From the NCBI GenBank assembly GCA_002730035.1, contig PBYU01000061.1:48617-112616 (forward strand): 64,000 nt of DNA, written 5' to 3'. The notes under the pieces are model-generated. The model was given only the letters and a program-made list of their open reading frames with translations. It was not told the DNA's origin and made no database searches. Origin of the DNA: Gammaproteobacteria bacterium. Lineage in GTDB: Bacteria; Pseudomonadota; Gammaproteobacteria; Pseudomonadales; Pseudohongiellaceae. Below are positions 57,285 to 64,000 of the stretch, piece by piece. Made by a program: the position numbers and the translations under genes. How positions within the stretch are numbered: the first letter of the stretch is position 1; every line of letters starts with the position of its first letter.

Positions 57285-60237
57285 GTTAACTACCCTGTTC
57301 GGTCTGGGTAGTGGCTACCTGCTATTGCTCTTTGGCATAGCTTTCATCACCGAGCGTGGCTGGATTCCCCAGAAGCTGGTACGTCACCCGGTAGTCTACG
57401 TGCTGTCTCTCGGTGTATTCGCCAGTGTCTGGGCATATTACACGTCTGTCGGAAATGCACTGCGGGATGGGTATGGATATCTTGCCCATCCTATTGGAGT
57501 TTCTCTGGCATTCCTGCTCTCTCCGCTTTTGCTCAAGCCTTTACTAGAGCTCACTCGGACCTACCAATTGACTTCTCTCGCGGATTTAATGGCGTTTCGC
57601 TATCGCTCTCCCTGGGCTGGTACAGTCACTACACTGGTTATCCTGGTAGGAGTTACACCACTAATTGCTTTACAGATACGCGCCGTTGCAGAGACGGCGG
57701 ATATATTGTCCGCCCAACCTTCCCAGGGACCGGTAGCTATCGGGTTCTGTATTCTTATTACGCTATTTGCCATCTTGTTTGGTACCTCACGCCGAGCTGG
57801 TCGTACCCGGCACGATGGACTGGTTATGGCTATCGCCTTCGAATCGCTGGTCAAATTACTGGCCTTTCTGTCCGTCGGCGCATTCGCTGTGTTTGGCGCA
57901 TTTGGTGGAATTGATGAACTGGGACAGTGGCTGCAGGAACAACCACAATTGCTATCGAGCTTGAGAGATACAAACTACTTCAGCTCCTTTCATGTGATGG
58001 CCTTGCTTTTCTTTACCGCGACGGTAGCCATGCCCCATATGTTCTATGTCACTTTCAACGAGAGCAACGGACAGCGTTCGCTGTCGTTCGCCAGCTGGGG
58101 CGTGCCTCTCTATTTTTTACTGATCAGCCTTCCTGTGCTGCCAATATTATGGGCAGGTCTGCAGTCCGGCAGCACCATAGATGTGGAATATTTTCCGGTT
58201 ATTATCGGTATCGCCTATGACATGCCGATGTTTACTTTGCTCGCTTACCTCGGCGGCTTGTCTGCAGCCAGCGGGTTGATAATCGTTATCACGCTGGCAC
58301 TTTCAAACATGTGCCTCAACCATCTGATTCTGCCTATTTATCAACCCACAGCGAAACATGATATTTACCGCTGGCTGTTGTGGCACCGGCGAGCTCTTAT
58401 TACAGCGTTAATCTGGGCTGGCTTCCTTTTTTATTACCTTCCCCAGGACCGTACCAACATTCAGACAATAGGTACGGTCGCGTTTACCGCAGGTCTTCAG
58501 TTTCTTCCCGGCATACTCGCCATCCTCTACTGGACTCAGGGCAACAAGAAAGGATTTATAGCTGGACTTGGCACGGGCGTCTTCATCTGGTTCGTTTTTT
58601 TAATGTTGCCAATTTTTATGGAGCTGGCATCTGGACTACTTTCACTGGTGTCGATTAACTGGCGCGAGATAGCGGCTCTTTCGCTTATCTCCAATTGCCT
58701 GATTTTTGTAGCTGTCTCTCTGCTCAGCAGTACCACAGATGAGGAGCGCAGCTCAGCAGATATTTGTGCCCTCGATACGATTCGCAGGCGCAAACGCAGC
58801 GGATTGGTGGCCAAGTCTCCAGAGGAATTCATCACGAGCCTTAGCAAGCCATTAGGAGATAAAACTGCGACGCGGGAAGTCATGCAGGCATTACAGGATT
58901 TGAACATTAACATAAGCGATCGAAGACCCTATTCGATGCGCCTGTTGAGAGGCCGGCTCGAAGCAAACCTCTCCGGGCTGCTCGGCCCGTCTATTGCTAG
59001 GGAACTCATCGATGGTTATCTGCCTTACAGCATAGTATCCGAGCACGGTAGTTCTGATTTGAATGTAATCGAGAATCGAATTGGATCGTATCGCAGCAAT
59101 TTATCTGGCATGGCAGCTGATCTCGATAATCTGCGCCGCTACCATCGTCAAATTCTACTCGATCTTCCCCTGGGTGTGTGCTCGCTGAGCTTTGATAAAG
59201 AAATAGTGATGTGGAATCATACCTTGGAAGAGTTTACCGGTATTAAGTCTACCGATATCGTGGGTTCACAATTGGCAGATTTAAGTGAGCCCTGGCTTTC
59301 GCTGTTAACCAACTTTCTCGATGAGGATTCCAGCCATTCCTACAAACACTATTTCGAATTGGACAATCATAAAAAATCCGTAAATCTGCACAAGGCAATT
59401 ATTGATGAATCTGGTGAGCAAGATTCCAGCCACGAGGGTGTAATCATTCTACTGGAAGACATTACCGAAACCGAAATCCTCGAAGCAGGACTGACACACA
59501 GTGAAAGACTCGCATCAATCGGTCGGCTTGCAGCCGGTGTTGCCCATGAAATTGGCAATCCCATTACCGGGATTGCCTGTCTGGCCCAGACTATTCGCGA
59601 TGAATATCCGAATAAGGAACTGAACAATCTGGCGGAGCAGATAATCGAACAAACCAATCGCACTTCAAAAATTTTACAGTCACTAGTGAATTTTGCTCAC
59701 GCAGGAACCAGCCAGACGCACTATGAGAATGAAATTGTGTCCGTGCTGGATTGTATAGAAGAAGCGAAAACGCTTATCTCACTGGATAAAAAGAGCAAGG
59801 ACATTCATTTTCAGATGGATTGTGATCCTCAAGCCAAAATCATGGGGGACTTCCAACGGCTTCTTCAGGTTATGGTCAACCTGATTAACAATGCGCGGGA
59901 CGCCAGCCAAACCGATAGCAAGATCATTCTACAGACAACTATTGAAGGAGATCGGGTAAGAATCGCTATTACTGATGAAGGAATTAGCATTCCTCCCGCC
60001 ATCCGGGACCGAATTTTCGATCCATTTTTTACTACCAAGGAAGCTGGAGAAGGCACTGGGCTGGGATTGTCACTGGTATTCAGCATAGTAGAAGATTTAA
60101 ACGGGGATATTGATATAATCAGCCCTATCGATAAACCCAAAGGAACAGGTACGCAGGTAATACTGAGGTTTCCTTGTTATCATGAAGGCGACAGTCAGTC
60201 GATCTCATCCCGAGAACAGGAAGCCGAAGCGCAATAG
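57274..60237 (+). CDS. cbrA: Sensor histidine kinase CbrA with SLC5-type transporter domain
   Basis: Sensor of the CbrAB system for carbon/nitrogen balance. From ATG 57274 (AGGA five bases upstream) it is 987 residues. About residues 5-490 form a sodium/solute symporter-like domain of about 13 helices; then a linker, a PAS domain (about 615-720), the H-box with His758 in GVAHEIGNP, and a HATPase domain with NLINNARDA, DEGISIPP and GTGLGLSLV. The frame is open back to 57232, but 57274 fits the coupled cbrX overlap and a normal start. cbrB follows by 42 bases. Confidence 0.95.
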   Translation: MNYELTTLFGLGSGYLLLLFGIAFITERGWIPQKLVRHPVVYVLSLGVFASVWAYYTSVGNALRDGYGYLAHPIGVSLAFLLSPLLLKPLLELTRTYQLTSLADLMAFRYRSPWAGTVTTLVILVGVTPLIALQIRAVAETADILSAQPSQGPVAIGFCILITLFAILFGTSRRAGRTRHDGLVMAIAFESLVKLLAFLSVGAFAVFGAFGGIDELGQWLQEQPQLLSSLRDTNYFSSFHVMALLFFTATVAMPHMFYVTFNESNGQRSLSFASWGVPLYFLLISLPVLPILWAGLQSGSTIDVEYFPVIIGIAYDMPMFTLLAYLGGLSAASGLIIVITLALSNMCLNHLILPIYQPTAKHDIYRWLLWHRRALITALIWAGFLFYYLPQDRTNIQTIGTVAFTAGLQFLPGILAILYWTQGNKKGFIAGLGTGVFIWFVFLMLPIFMELASGLLSLVSINWREIAALSLISNCLIFVAVSLLSSTTDEERSSADICALDTIRRRKRSGLVAKSPEEFITSLSKPLGDKTATREVMQALQDLNINISDRRPYSMRLLRGRLEANLSGLLGPSIARELIDGYLPYSIVSEHGSSDLNVIENRIGSYRSNLSGMAADLDNLRRYHRQILLDLPLGVCSLSFDKEIVMWNHTLEEFTGIKSTDIVGSQLADLSEPWLSLLTNFLDEDSSHSYKHYFELDNHKKSVNLHKAIIDESGEQDSSHEGVIILLEDITETEILEAGLTHSERLASIGRLAAGVAHEIGNPITGIACLAQTIRDEYPNKELNNLAEQIIEQTNRTSKILQSLVNFAHAGTSQTHYENEIVSVLDCIEEAKTLISLDKKSKDIHFQMDCDPQAKIMGDFQRLLQVMVNLINNARDASQTDSKIILQTTIEGDRVRIAITDEGISIPPAIRDRIFDPFFTTKEAGEGTGLGLSLVFSIVEDLNGDIDIISPIDKPKGTGTQVILRFPCYHEGDSQSISSREQEAEAQ

Positions 60238-60279
60238 AATTATGCGCGAATAAGTACATTAATCTGTAAAAGATTTTAT

Positions 60280-61644
60280 ATGACAGCAATGACACAGGTA
60301 TTGGTAGTAGAAGACGAAGTTGTAATTCGCAATGCGCTGAAGCGACTGCTAGAGCGCCACGAATATCAAGTCAGTGAAGCCGGCACTGTGAAGGAGTCAC
60401 TGGAAAAGTATGACATGGATGAGTTTGATGTGATCATAAGTGATCTGCGGTTACCTGGCGCACCTGGCACCGACCTCATTAAGGCTACCAACACTCCTGT
60501 ATTGATAATGACAAGTTATTCTAGTATTCGATCAGCAATTGACTCGATGAAGATGGGAGCCGTCGATTATATAGCCAAGCCTTTTGAGCACAAAGAAATC
60601 ATCGAGACTGTAGGCAAAATAGTACGGGAGCACACAAGGCCTCACAAACGTGAAAAGGCGCAGAACGATGATTATGAACCTCCCGTTCACGGAATGATTG
60701 GAAGCTGCCCCCAGATGATGGAGTTGTTCAGGCGAATCCGGAAAGTTGCCTTGACGAATTCTACCGTGCTGATCAATGGTGAATCTGGAACTGGAAAAGA
60801 ACTTGTTGCTCGAGCAATCCATAATCTGAGTACTCGCCAGGGTCGGGAAATGATTTCGGTAAATTGCGCTGCCATTCCAGAGAATCTAATTGAATCTGAA
60901 TTGTTCGGTCATGAGAAAGGAGCATTCACGGGAGCAACTGCTACTCGCACTGGACTGGTAGAAGCCGCCAGTAGTAGCACTCTATTCCTGGATGAAATTG
61001 GTGAACTACCGCTGGAGGCGCAGGCTCGGTTACTACGTGTCTTACAGGAGAATGAGATTCGCAAAGTCGGTTCGGTCCAATCCAAGAAAGTAGACGTGAG
61101 ATTAGTGGTCGCCACCCATCGAGACTTGAAACAGTTAGTGATTAACAGAAATTTTCGTGAAGATCTGTATTACCGTATCAATGTAATGACCTTATTGATT
61201 CCTCCTCTACGAGAGCGAGGTAACGATATCCTCGAACTCGCCGACACAATCCTGCAGCGAATTTGCGTACGCTTGAAGACCCCAATGCTGCATCTCAGCG
61301 ATAGCGCCAGCCATACTATAGCCAAATATGCATGGCCAGGAAATGTCCGTGAACTGGAAAATGCCATAGAAAGAGCCGTTGTGTTAGCCGAGGAACCTGA
61401 AATTAGTAAAGAGTTGTTGGCGATTGATAACGAGGCTGAAGAAGCCGATGAAGTGGCCCAGCCCGAGTCGATTGAACGGGTTGAAGAATTGTCACTGGAA
61501 GATTACTTCCAACGATTTGTGCTGGAACACCAGGATTCAATGAATGAAACACAGTTGGCCAAGAAGCTTGGAATCAGTCGTAAATGCCTGTGGGAAAGAA
61601 GGCAACGTTTTGGAATTCCCCGCAAGAAGAAGCAGCCCGCCTGA
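60280..61644 (+). CDS. cbrB: Sigma-54-dependent response regulator CbrB
   Basis: NtrC-type activator of 454 residues: receiver domain with phospho-acceptor Asp55 and Lys104-region KPFEHKE, AAA+ domain with Walker A GESGTGKE near 170, the sigma-54-contact loop GAFTGA near 213, and DEIGELPLE. A C-terminal Fis-like helix-turn-helix (NETQLAKKLGISRKCLWERR) completes it. It is predicted to act with RpoN, encoded at 35566, on the sigma-54 promoter just downstream. ATG 60289 is a possible alternative start. Confidence 0.97.
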   Translation: MTAMTQVLVVEDEVVIRNALKRLLERHEYQVSEAGTVKESLEKYDMDEFDVIISDLRLPGAPGTDLIKATNTPVLIMTSYSSIRSAIDSMKMGAVDYIAKPFEHKEIIETVGKIVREHTRPHKREKAQNDDYEPPVHGMIGSCPQMMELFRRIRKVALTNSTVLINGESGTGKELVARAIHNLSTRQGREMISVNCAAIPENLIESELFGHEKGAFTGATATRTGLVEAASSSTLFLDEIGELPLEAQARLLRVLQENEIRKVGSVQSKKVDVRLVVATHRDLKQLVINRNFREDLYYRINVMTLLIPPLRERGNDILELADTILQRICVRLKTPMLHLSDSASHTIAKYAWPGNVRELENAIERAVVLAEEPEISKELLAIDNEAEEADEVAQPESIERVEELSLEDYFQRFVLEHQDSMNETQLAKKLGISRKCLWERRQRFGIPRKKKQPA

Positions 61645-61808
61645 TCCCTGTAATCTGCTTAAAAAGTGGTCCTTTTCTCTCTCTGCCTGCTCTTTTAGAT
61701 CGCTAAAACTGGCGAAAAACCACAGTACATACGCCTTTCAATGTATTGCAGAAAAACTCACCCAAAAACGCTACCGCTACTTTTTTACTCAACCGATAGT
61801 GGCAATAA

Positions 61809-61814
61809 GTAACA
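61809..61814 (+). promoter_or_regulatory. Possible CbrB half-site upstream of the sRNA promoter
   Basis: GTAACA lies about 75 bases before the -24 element, a usual enhancer distance. I recall CbrB sites as inverted TGTTAC/GTAACA pairs; the left half is not seen at that spacing, so only a half-site is claimed. Confidence 0.3.
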
Positions 61815-61886
61815 AAAACCAGGCTTAAAGCAATTAGCAACTAGTTTCTAATATTGCAACCTATTGAAAAATAAAGGTTTGTTAAA

Positions 61887-61902
61887 CTGGCACAATAAAT
61901 GC
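61887..61902 (+). promoter_or_regulatory. Sigma-54 promoter (-24/-12) downstream of cbrB
   Basis: CTGGCACAATAAATGCT contains the perfect TGGCAC -24 half and ATGC -12 half with the required GG-N10-GC spacing (GG 61889-61890, GC 61901-61902). The expected start is near 61914. It faces plus, into a region with no protein gene until pcnB. Confidence 0.85.
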
Positions 61903-61913
61903 TTTATATGTCC

Positions 61914-62174
61914 TGCTAATAACAATAAACAATAATAATAATCATTAATAAAAACAAAAATAGCATTACTGAGTTATACAACTAAGTTTAGTGCATCAAA
62001 TAATAATAAGGCTGGTCTTGCGGCTATTGTGACTTGTTGTTTCATTGCCTCAAATATACCGCCCCTTGCTTATGCGGCGCCATGTTTGGCTCCCAACTAA
62101 TAGAAAAAGTAACCAATAGCAATAATAACAATAACGTTTACCTTCCTATGAGGGGGTGGTTTTTCACCCCCTCA
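61914..62174 (+). ncRNA. Putative CrcZ-like Hfq/Crc-sequestering small RNA
   Basis: Predicted RNA of about 260 nt from the sigma-54 promoter to a 10-bp hairpin. It has A-rich AAYAAYAA motifs in three clusters: 61918-61942 (several overlapping), 61998-62009, and 62121-62135. In Pseudomonas, CrcZ lies between cbrB and pcnB, is driven by CbrB and RpoN, and uses such CA motifs to bind Hfq/Crc and relieve catabolite repression. Location, promoter class and motif all match. CrcZ of P. aeruginosa is longer (about 400 nt). The 3' end is uncertain since no U-tract follows the hairpin. Confidence 0.75.
62149..62174 (+). terminator. Strong hairpin ending the putative sRNA
   Basis: TGAGGGGGTG and CACCCCCTCA pair perfectly over 10 bp with a six-base loop GTTTTT. 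A T-rich tract is missing after it, so it may be an end-protecting or processing structure rather than a classical terminator. The following 203 bases to pcnB show no gene. Confidence 0.55.
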
Positions 62175-62377
62175 CTATCTCTGCCACGTCGTTCTCACCT
62201 GAATTTCTGCTATTTTGTGTGTGGCGGTGTATTATGCCGTTCGAGCCTGTAATAGCTCCTATAAGCAGAGACGCTACCCAAGAGAAATAGACCCACATTC
62301 GTGACTAGTTCAAGCTATTTCCTTCGGTTATTGAAGTACCGCGCTTCCTGTCTGGCTCACATAACAGTTGACTTCAA

Positions 62378-63730
62378 ATGAATTCAAATCTCCCTTTGCC
62401 CGGCTTGGACAGAGCGCACATTATCGAGCGTGATGAACATCCAATCTCTCGCAAGAACATAGCTCACAGTGCACTGAAAGTCCTTTATCGGCTTAACGAG
62501 AGCGGTTTTCATGGTTACCTGGTTGGCGGTGGGGTCCGAGACCTGTTGTTAGGCAATACACCGAAAGACTTCGATATAGCCACCAATGCAACGCCGGAAG
62601 AAATTAGGCAACTGTTTAGAAATTCACGAATTATTGGACGCCGTTTCAAGATTGTGCATATTCGCTATGGGAGGGAAATCATCGAAGTAACTACATTTCG
62701 AGCCCACCATAACGCACTAAATGAAATCGATGATGCAGCGCCAAGGCGTCAGATTCGGGGATTGGATTCGGCACATTCCAGCTCGGGAATGATTCTTCGC
62801 GACAATGTTTACGGAGACATAGATGAGGACGCATTACGTCGTGATTTCACCGTTAATGCACTCTACTACACTGTAGATCATTTTAGAGTACTCGACTTCA
62901 GTACTGGCATGGATGACCTTCGGGCTCGCCAACTCAGAATCATTGGTGATCCAGTTGAGCGCTACAGGGAGGATCCCGTGCGGATGCTGCGAGCCATTCG
63001 ATTTTCTGCCAAGTTGGGATTCACGATTGAAGAGGCCACCCAACGCCCATTTCGGGAGCTGGCTAAGCTGCTGAAATCTATCTCACCAGCTCGTCTGTTT
63101 GATGAAACGCTGAAGATCATGACAGGTGGTCACGCAGTCGCTACGTTTGCCCAGCTCTCGGAATATCATTTGGGACATTTCTTGTTTGCGCCGACTCTGA
63201 AAGCCTTGACACAAGCAGATGACACCTGGTGCAAGCTGGTCGATTTGGCGCTCGCCAATACCGATAAGCGCCTGGCGGCTGGAAAATCCGTAACCCCGGC
63301 ATTTCTCTTCGCCGCACTGTTATGGCCTGTGCTCAATACTCGTCTGGGGCAGTTATCAAACACCGATGGTAATCAACATCAGCATTTCGTTCAGGCAGCG
63401 AATCAAACCCTTGCAGAGCAGCTGGAATATACGGCGATTCCCAGACGGTTCACAGCTGCCAGCCGAGAAATATGGGAATTACAATATCGTTTGCAACGCC
63501 GCAATAAGCGCAGCATAGAGAGCGTCTTCAATCACCCGCGTTTCCGCGCTGCCTATGATTTCCTTCTGCTGCGCGAGGAGTCAGGAGAGGAACTCGATAG
63601 CTTGGGCCAATGGTGGACGGACTTCCAAATCGGTGATACAAAACGTAAATCGGAGATGATTGCAGCTGTCTCAAAACCCAGGAAACGCCGCAGGCGACGC
63701 AGCAAACGCGAACCACCGGGTGTTACCTAG
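62378..63730 (+). CDS. pcnB: Poly(A) polymerase PcnB
   Basis: Adds poly(A) tails to RNA 3' ends, promoting decay. The 450-residue protein has the nucleotidyltransferase motif GGGVRDLLLG at 50-59 with DFD (Asp64, Asp66), the RRDFTVNALYY segment near 153-163, and the strongly basic C-terminal tail (RKRRRRRSKRE) typical of PcnB over tRNA nucleotidyltransferases. folK, its usual next gene, is replaced by a repeat element. Confidence 0.97.
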   Translation: MNSNLPLPGLDRAHIIERDEHPISRKNIAHSALKVLYRLNESGFHGYLVGGGVRDLLLGNTPKDFDIATNATPEEIRQLFRNSRIIGRRFKIVHIRYGREIIEVTTFRAHHNALNEIDDAAPRRQIRGLDSAHSSSGMILRDNVYGDIDEDALRRDFTVNALYYTVDHFRVLDFSTGMDDLRARQLRIIGDPVERYREDPVRMLRAIRFSAKLGFTIEEATQRPFRELAKLLKSISPARLFDETLKIMTGGHAVATFAQLSEYHLGHFLFAPTLKALTQADDTWCKLVDLALANTDKRLAAGKSVTPAFLFAALLWPVLNTRLGQLSNTDGNQHQHFVQAANQTLAEQLEYTAIPRRFTAASREIWELQYRLQRRNKRSIESVFNHPRFRAAYDFLLLREESGEELDSLGQWWTDFQIGDTKRKSEMIAAVSKPRKRRRRRSKREPPGVT

Positions 63731-63886
63731 GAACTCTCTGAACAAGACTATGACTACTCTGGGCCCTGTGGCGCCCTGCCGCATCGTTGTCGTGCTTGCC
63801 AAGAGAGCCCATTCCTGCGTTGAGCCTCGCGACAGAGCGCGACAGACTCCCGCAGAGTCGCCGAAACCTTGTGCAGAGGACCCCTA
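63731..63886. repeat. Palindromic repeat element, ACCCTCTGAACAAG family, copy 3 (long form)
   Basis: Begins right after the pcnB stop with ACTCTCTGAACAAGACTATGAC, split here as 63733-63746 (one mismatch to the core) plus an eight-base extension shared with copy 1. The inverted arm is at 63868-63882 (CTTGTGCAGAGGACC). The GC-rich interior, including GCGACAGAGCGCGACAGA, is unlike neighbouring DNA and can fold further. Copy 1 may be an internally deleted version. Confidence 0.65.
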
Positions 63887-63889
63887 GTA

Positions 63890-64000
63890 ATGCAGCAAAC
63901 CAGCTTCGCTAGGCCACTACCTCGCTTCATCGCTATCGAGGGGCCGATTGGCGTCGGCAAGACTAGTCTTACAAAGCGCCTGGCAGATACTTTTAACTAC
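63890..64000 (+). CDS. Deoxynucleoside kinase (5' end only, cut by window)
   Basis: ATG 63890 opens a frame that runs to the end of the window (37 codons). Residues 12-28 read RFIAIEGPIGVGKTSLT, a P-loop kinase start typical of deoxyadenosine/deoxyguanosine kinase-type enzymes. In several gammaproteobacteria such a gene lies between folK and panB-panC. The call is provisional since only the N-terminus is seen. Confidence 0.75.
   Translation, partial: MQQTSFARPLPRFIAIEGPIGVGKTSLTKRLADTFNY

Noticed and set aside
62034..62252. 72-codon plus-strand frame with an asparagine run.
   Set aside because: The Asn run is just AAT/AAC from the CA motifs of the putative sRNA; there is no ribosome site or family feature.

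Overview
The window is chromosomal DNA of a gammaproteobacterium, with no phage, plasmid or insertion-sequence genes seen. Gene order is Pseudomonas-like: rsmI-rnpB-mraZ-rsmH-ftsLI-mur; rplM-rpsI-petABC-sspAB; cysD-cysNC next to an AlgW-type protease and hisD-hisG-murA-ibaG; lptCAB-rpoN-ptsN-rapZ-npr; dksA-gluQ-cbrXAB-pcnB. Moderate GC, many sodium-coupled transporters and a K+-dependent-type pyrophosphatase suggest a marine relative of Pseudomonadales/Cellvibrionales. The species cannot be named from the sequence alone.

Layout. 1-9041 (minus): division and cell-wall (dcw) cluster, mraZ to murD, behind a promoter carrying five phased MraZ-type boxes. 9252-10583 (minus): RNase P RNA and rsmI. 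10715-14456 (plus): lpoA, yraN, gmhA/diaA, dolP (envelope and replication housekeeping). 14481-20878 (minus): sspB, sspA, a fused cytochrome b/c1 gene, Rieske petA, rpsI, rplM, zapE. 21082-26505 (plus): ZapG/YhcB-like protein with a repetitive tail, cysD, two coupled mini-ORFs, cysNC, AlgW/DegS protease. 26549-30729 (minus): hisD, hisG, murA, ibaG, mlaC. 30987-40930 (plus): yrbG, kdsD, kdsC, lptC, lptA, lptB, rpoN, ptsN, rapZ, npr, mgtE, darP. 41187-48979: sodium symporters, apbC/mrp, an unknown exported protein, hppA and a small basic protein. 49015-55288: two unknown envelope proteins, a DksA-like/PLP-enzyme/Rieske cluster, sfsA, an aminotransferase. 55619-64000 (plus): dksA, gluQ, cbrX, cbrA, cbrB, a putative CrcZ-like sRNA, pcnB and the start of a deoxynucleoside kinase gene.

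Main discoveries. (1) The 733-bp gap between cbrB and pcnB has a near-consensus sigma-54 promoter (GG-N10-GC), then clusters of AAYAAYAA motifs and a 10-bp hairpin. This is the layout of the Pseudomonas CrcZ RNA that titrates Hfq/Crc, here probably outside Pseudomonas and with cbrA, cbrB and rpoN in the same window. (2) The cysD/cysN junction is a tandem triplication with an exact 86-bp period. It makes two 28-codon ORFs chained by TAATG/TAATG/TAGTG overlaps, and copy-to-copy changes at the Gly-Tyr-Phe-stop end are synonymous. (3) Cytochrome b and c1 are one 689-residue polypeptide. (4) A palindromic repeat built on ACCCTCTGAACAAG recurs directly after stop codons. (5) Several conserved neighbourhoods have lost members: mlaFEDB, hpf, hisC and folK are missing from their usual places.

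All family assignments are by eye from motifs, length and gene order; no database search was run.
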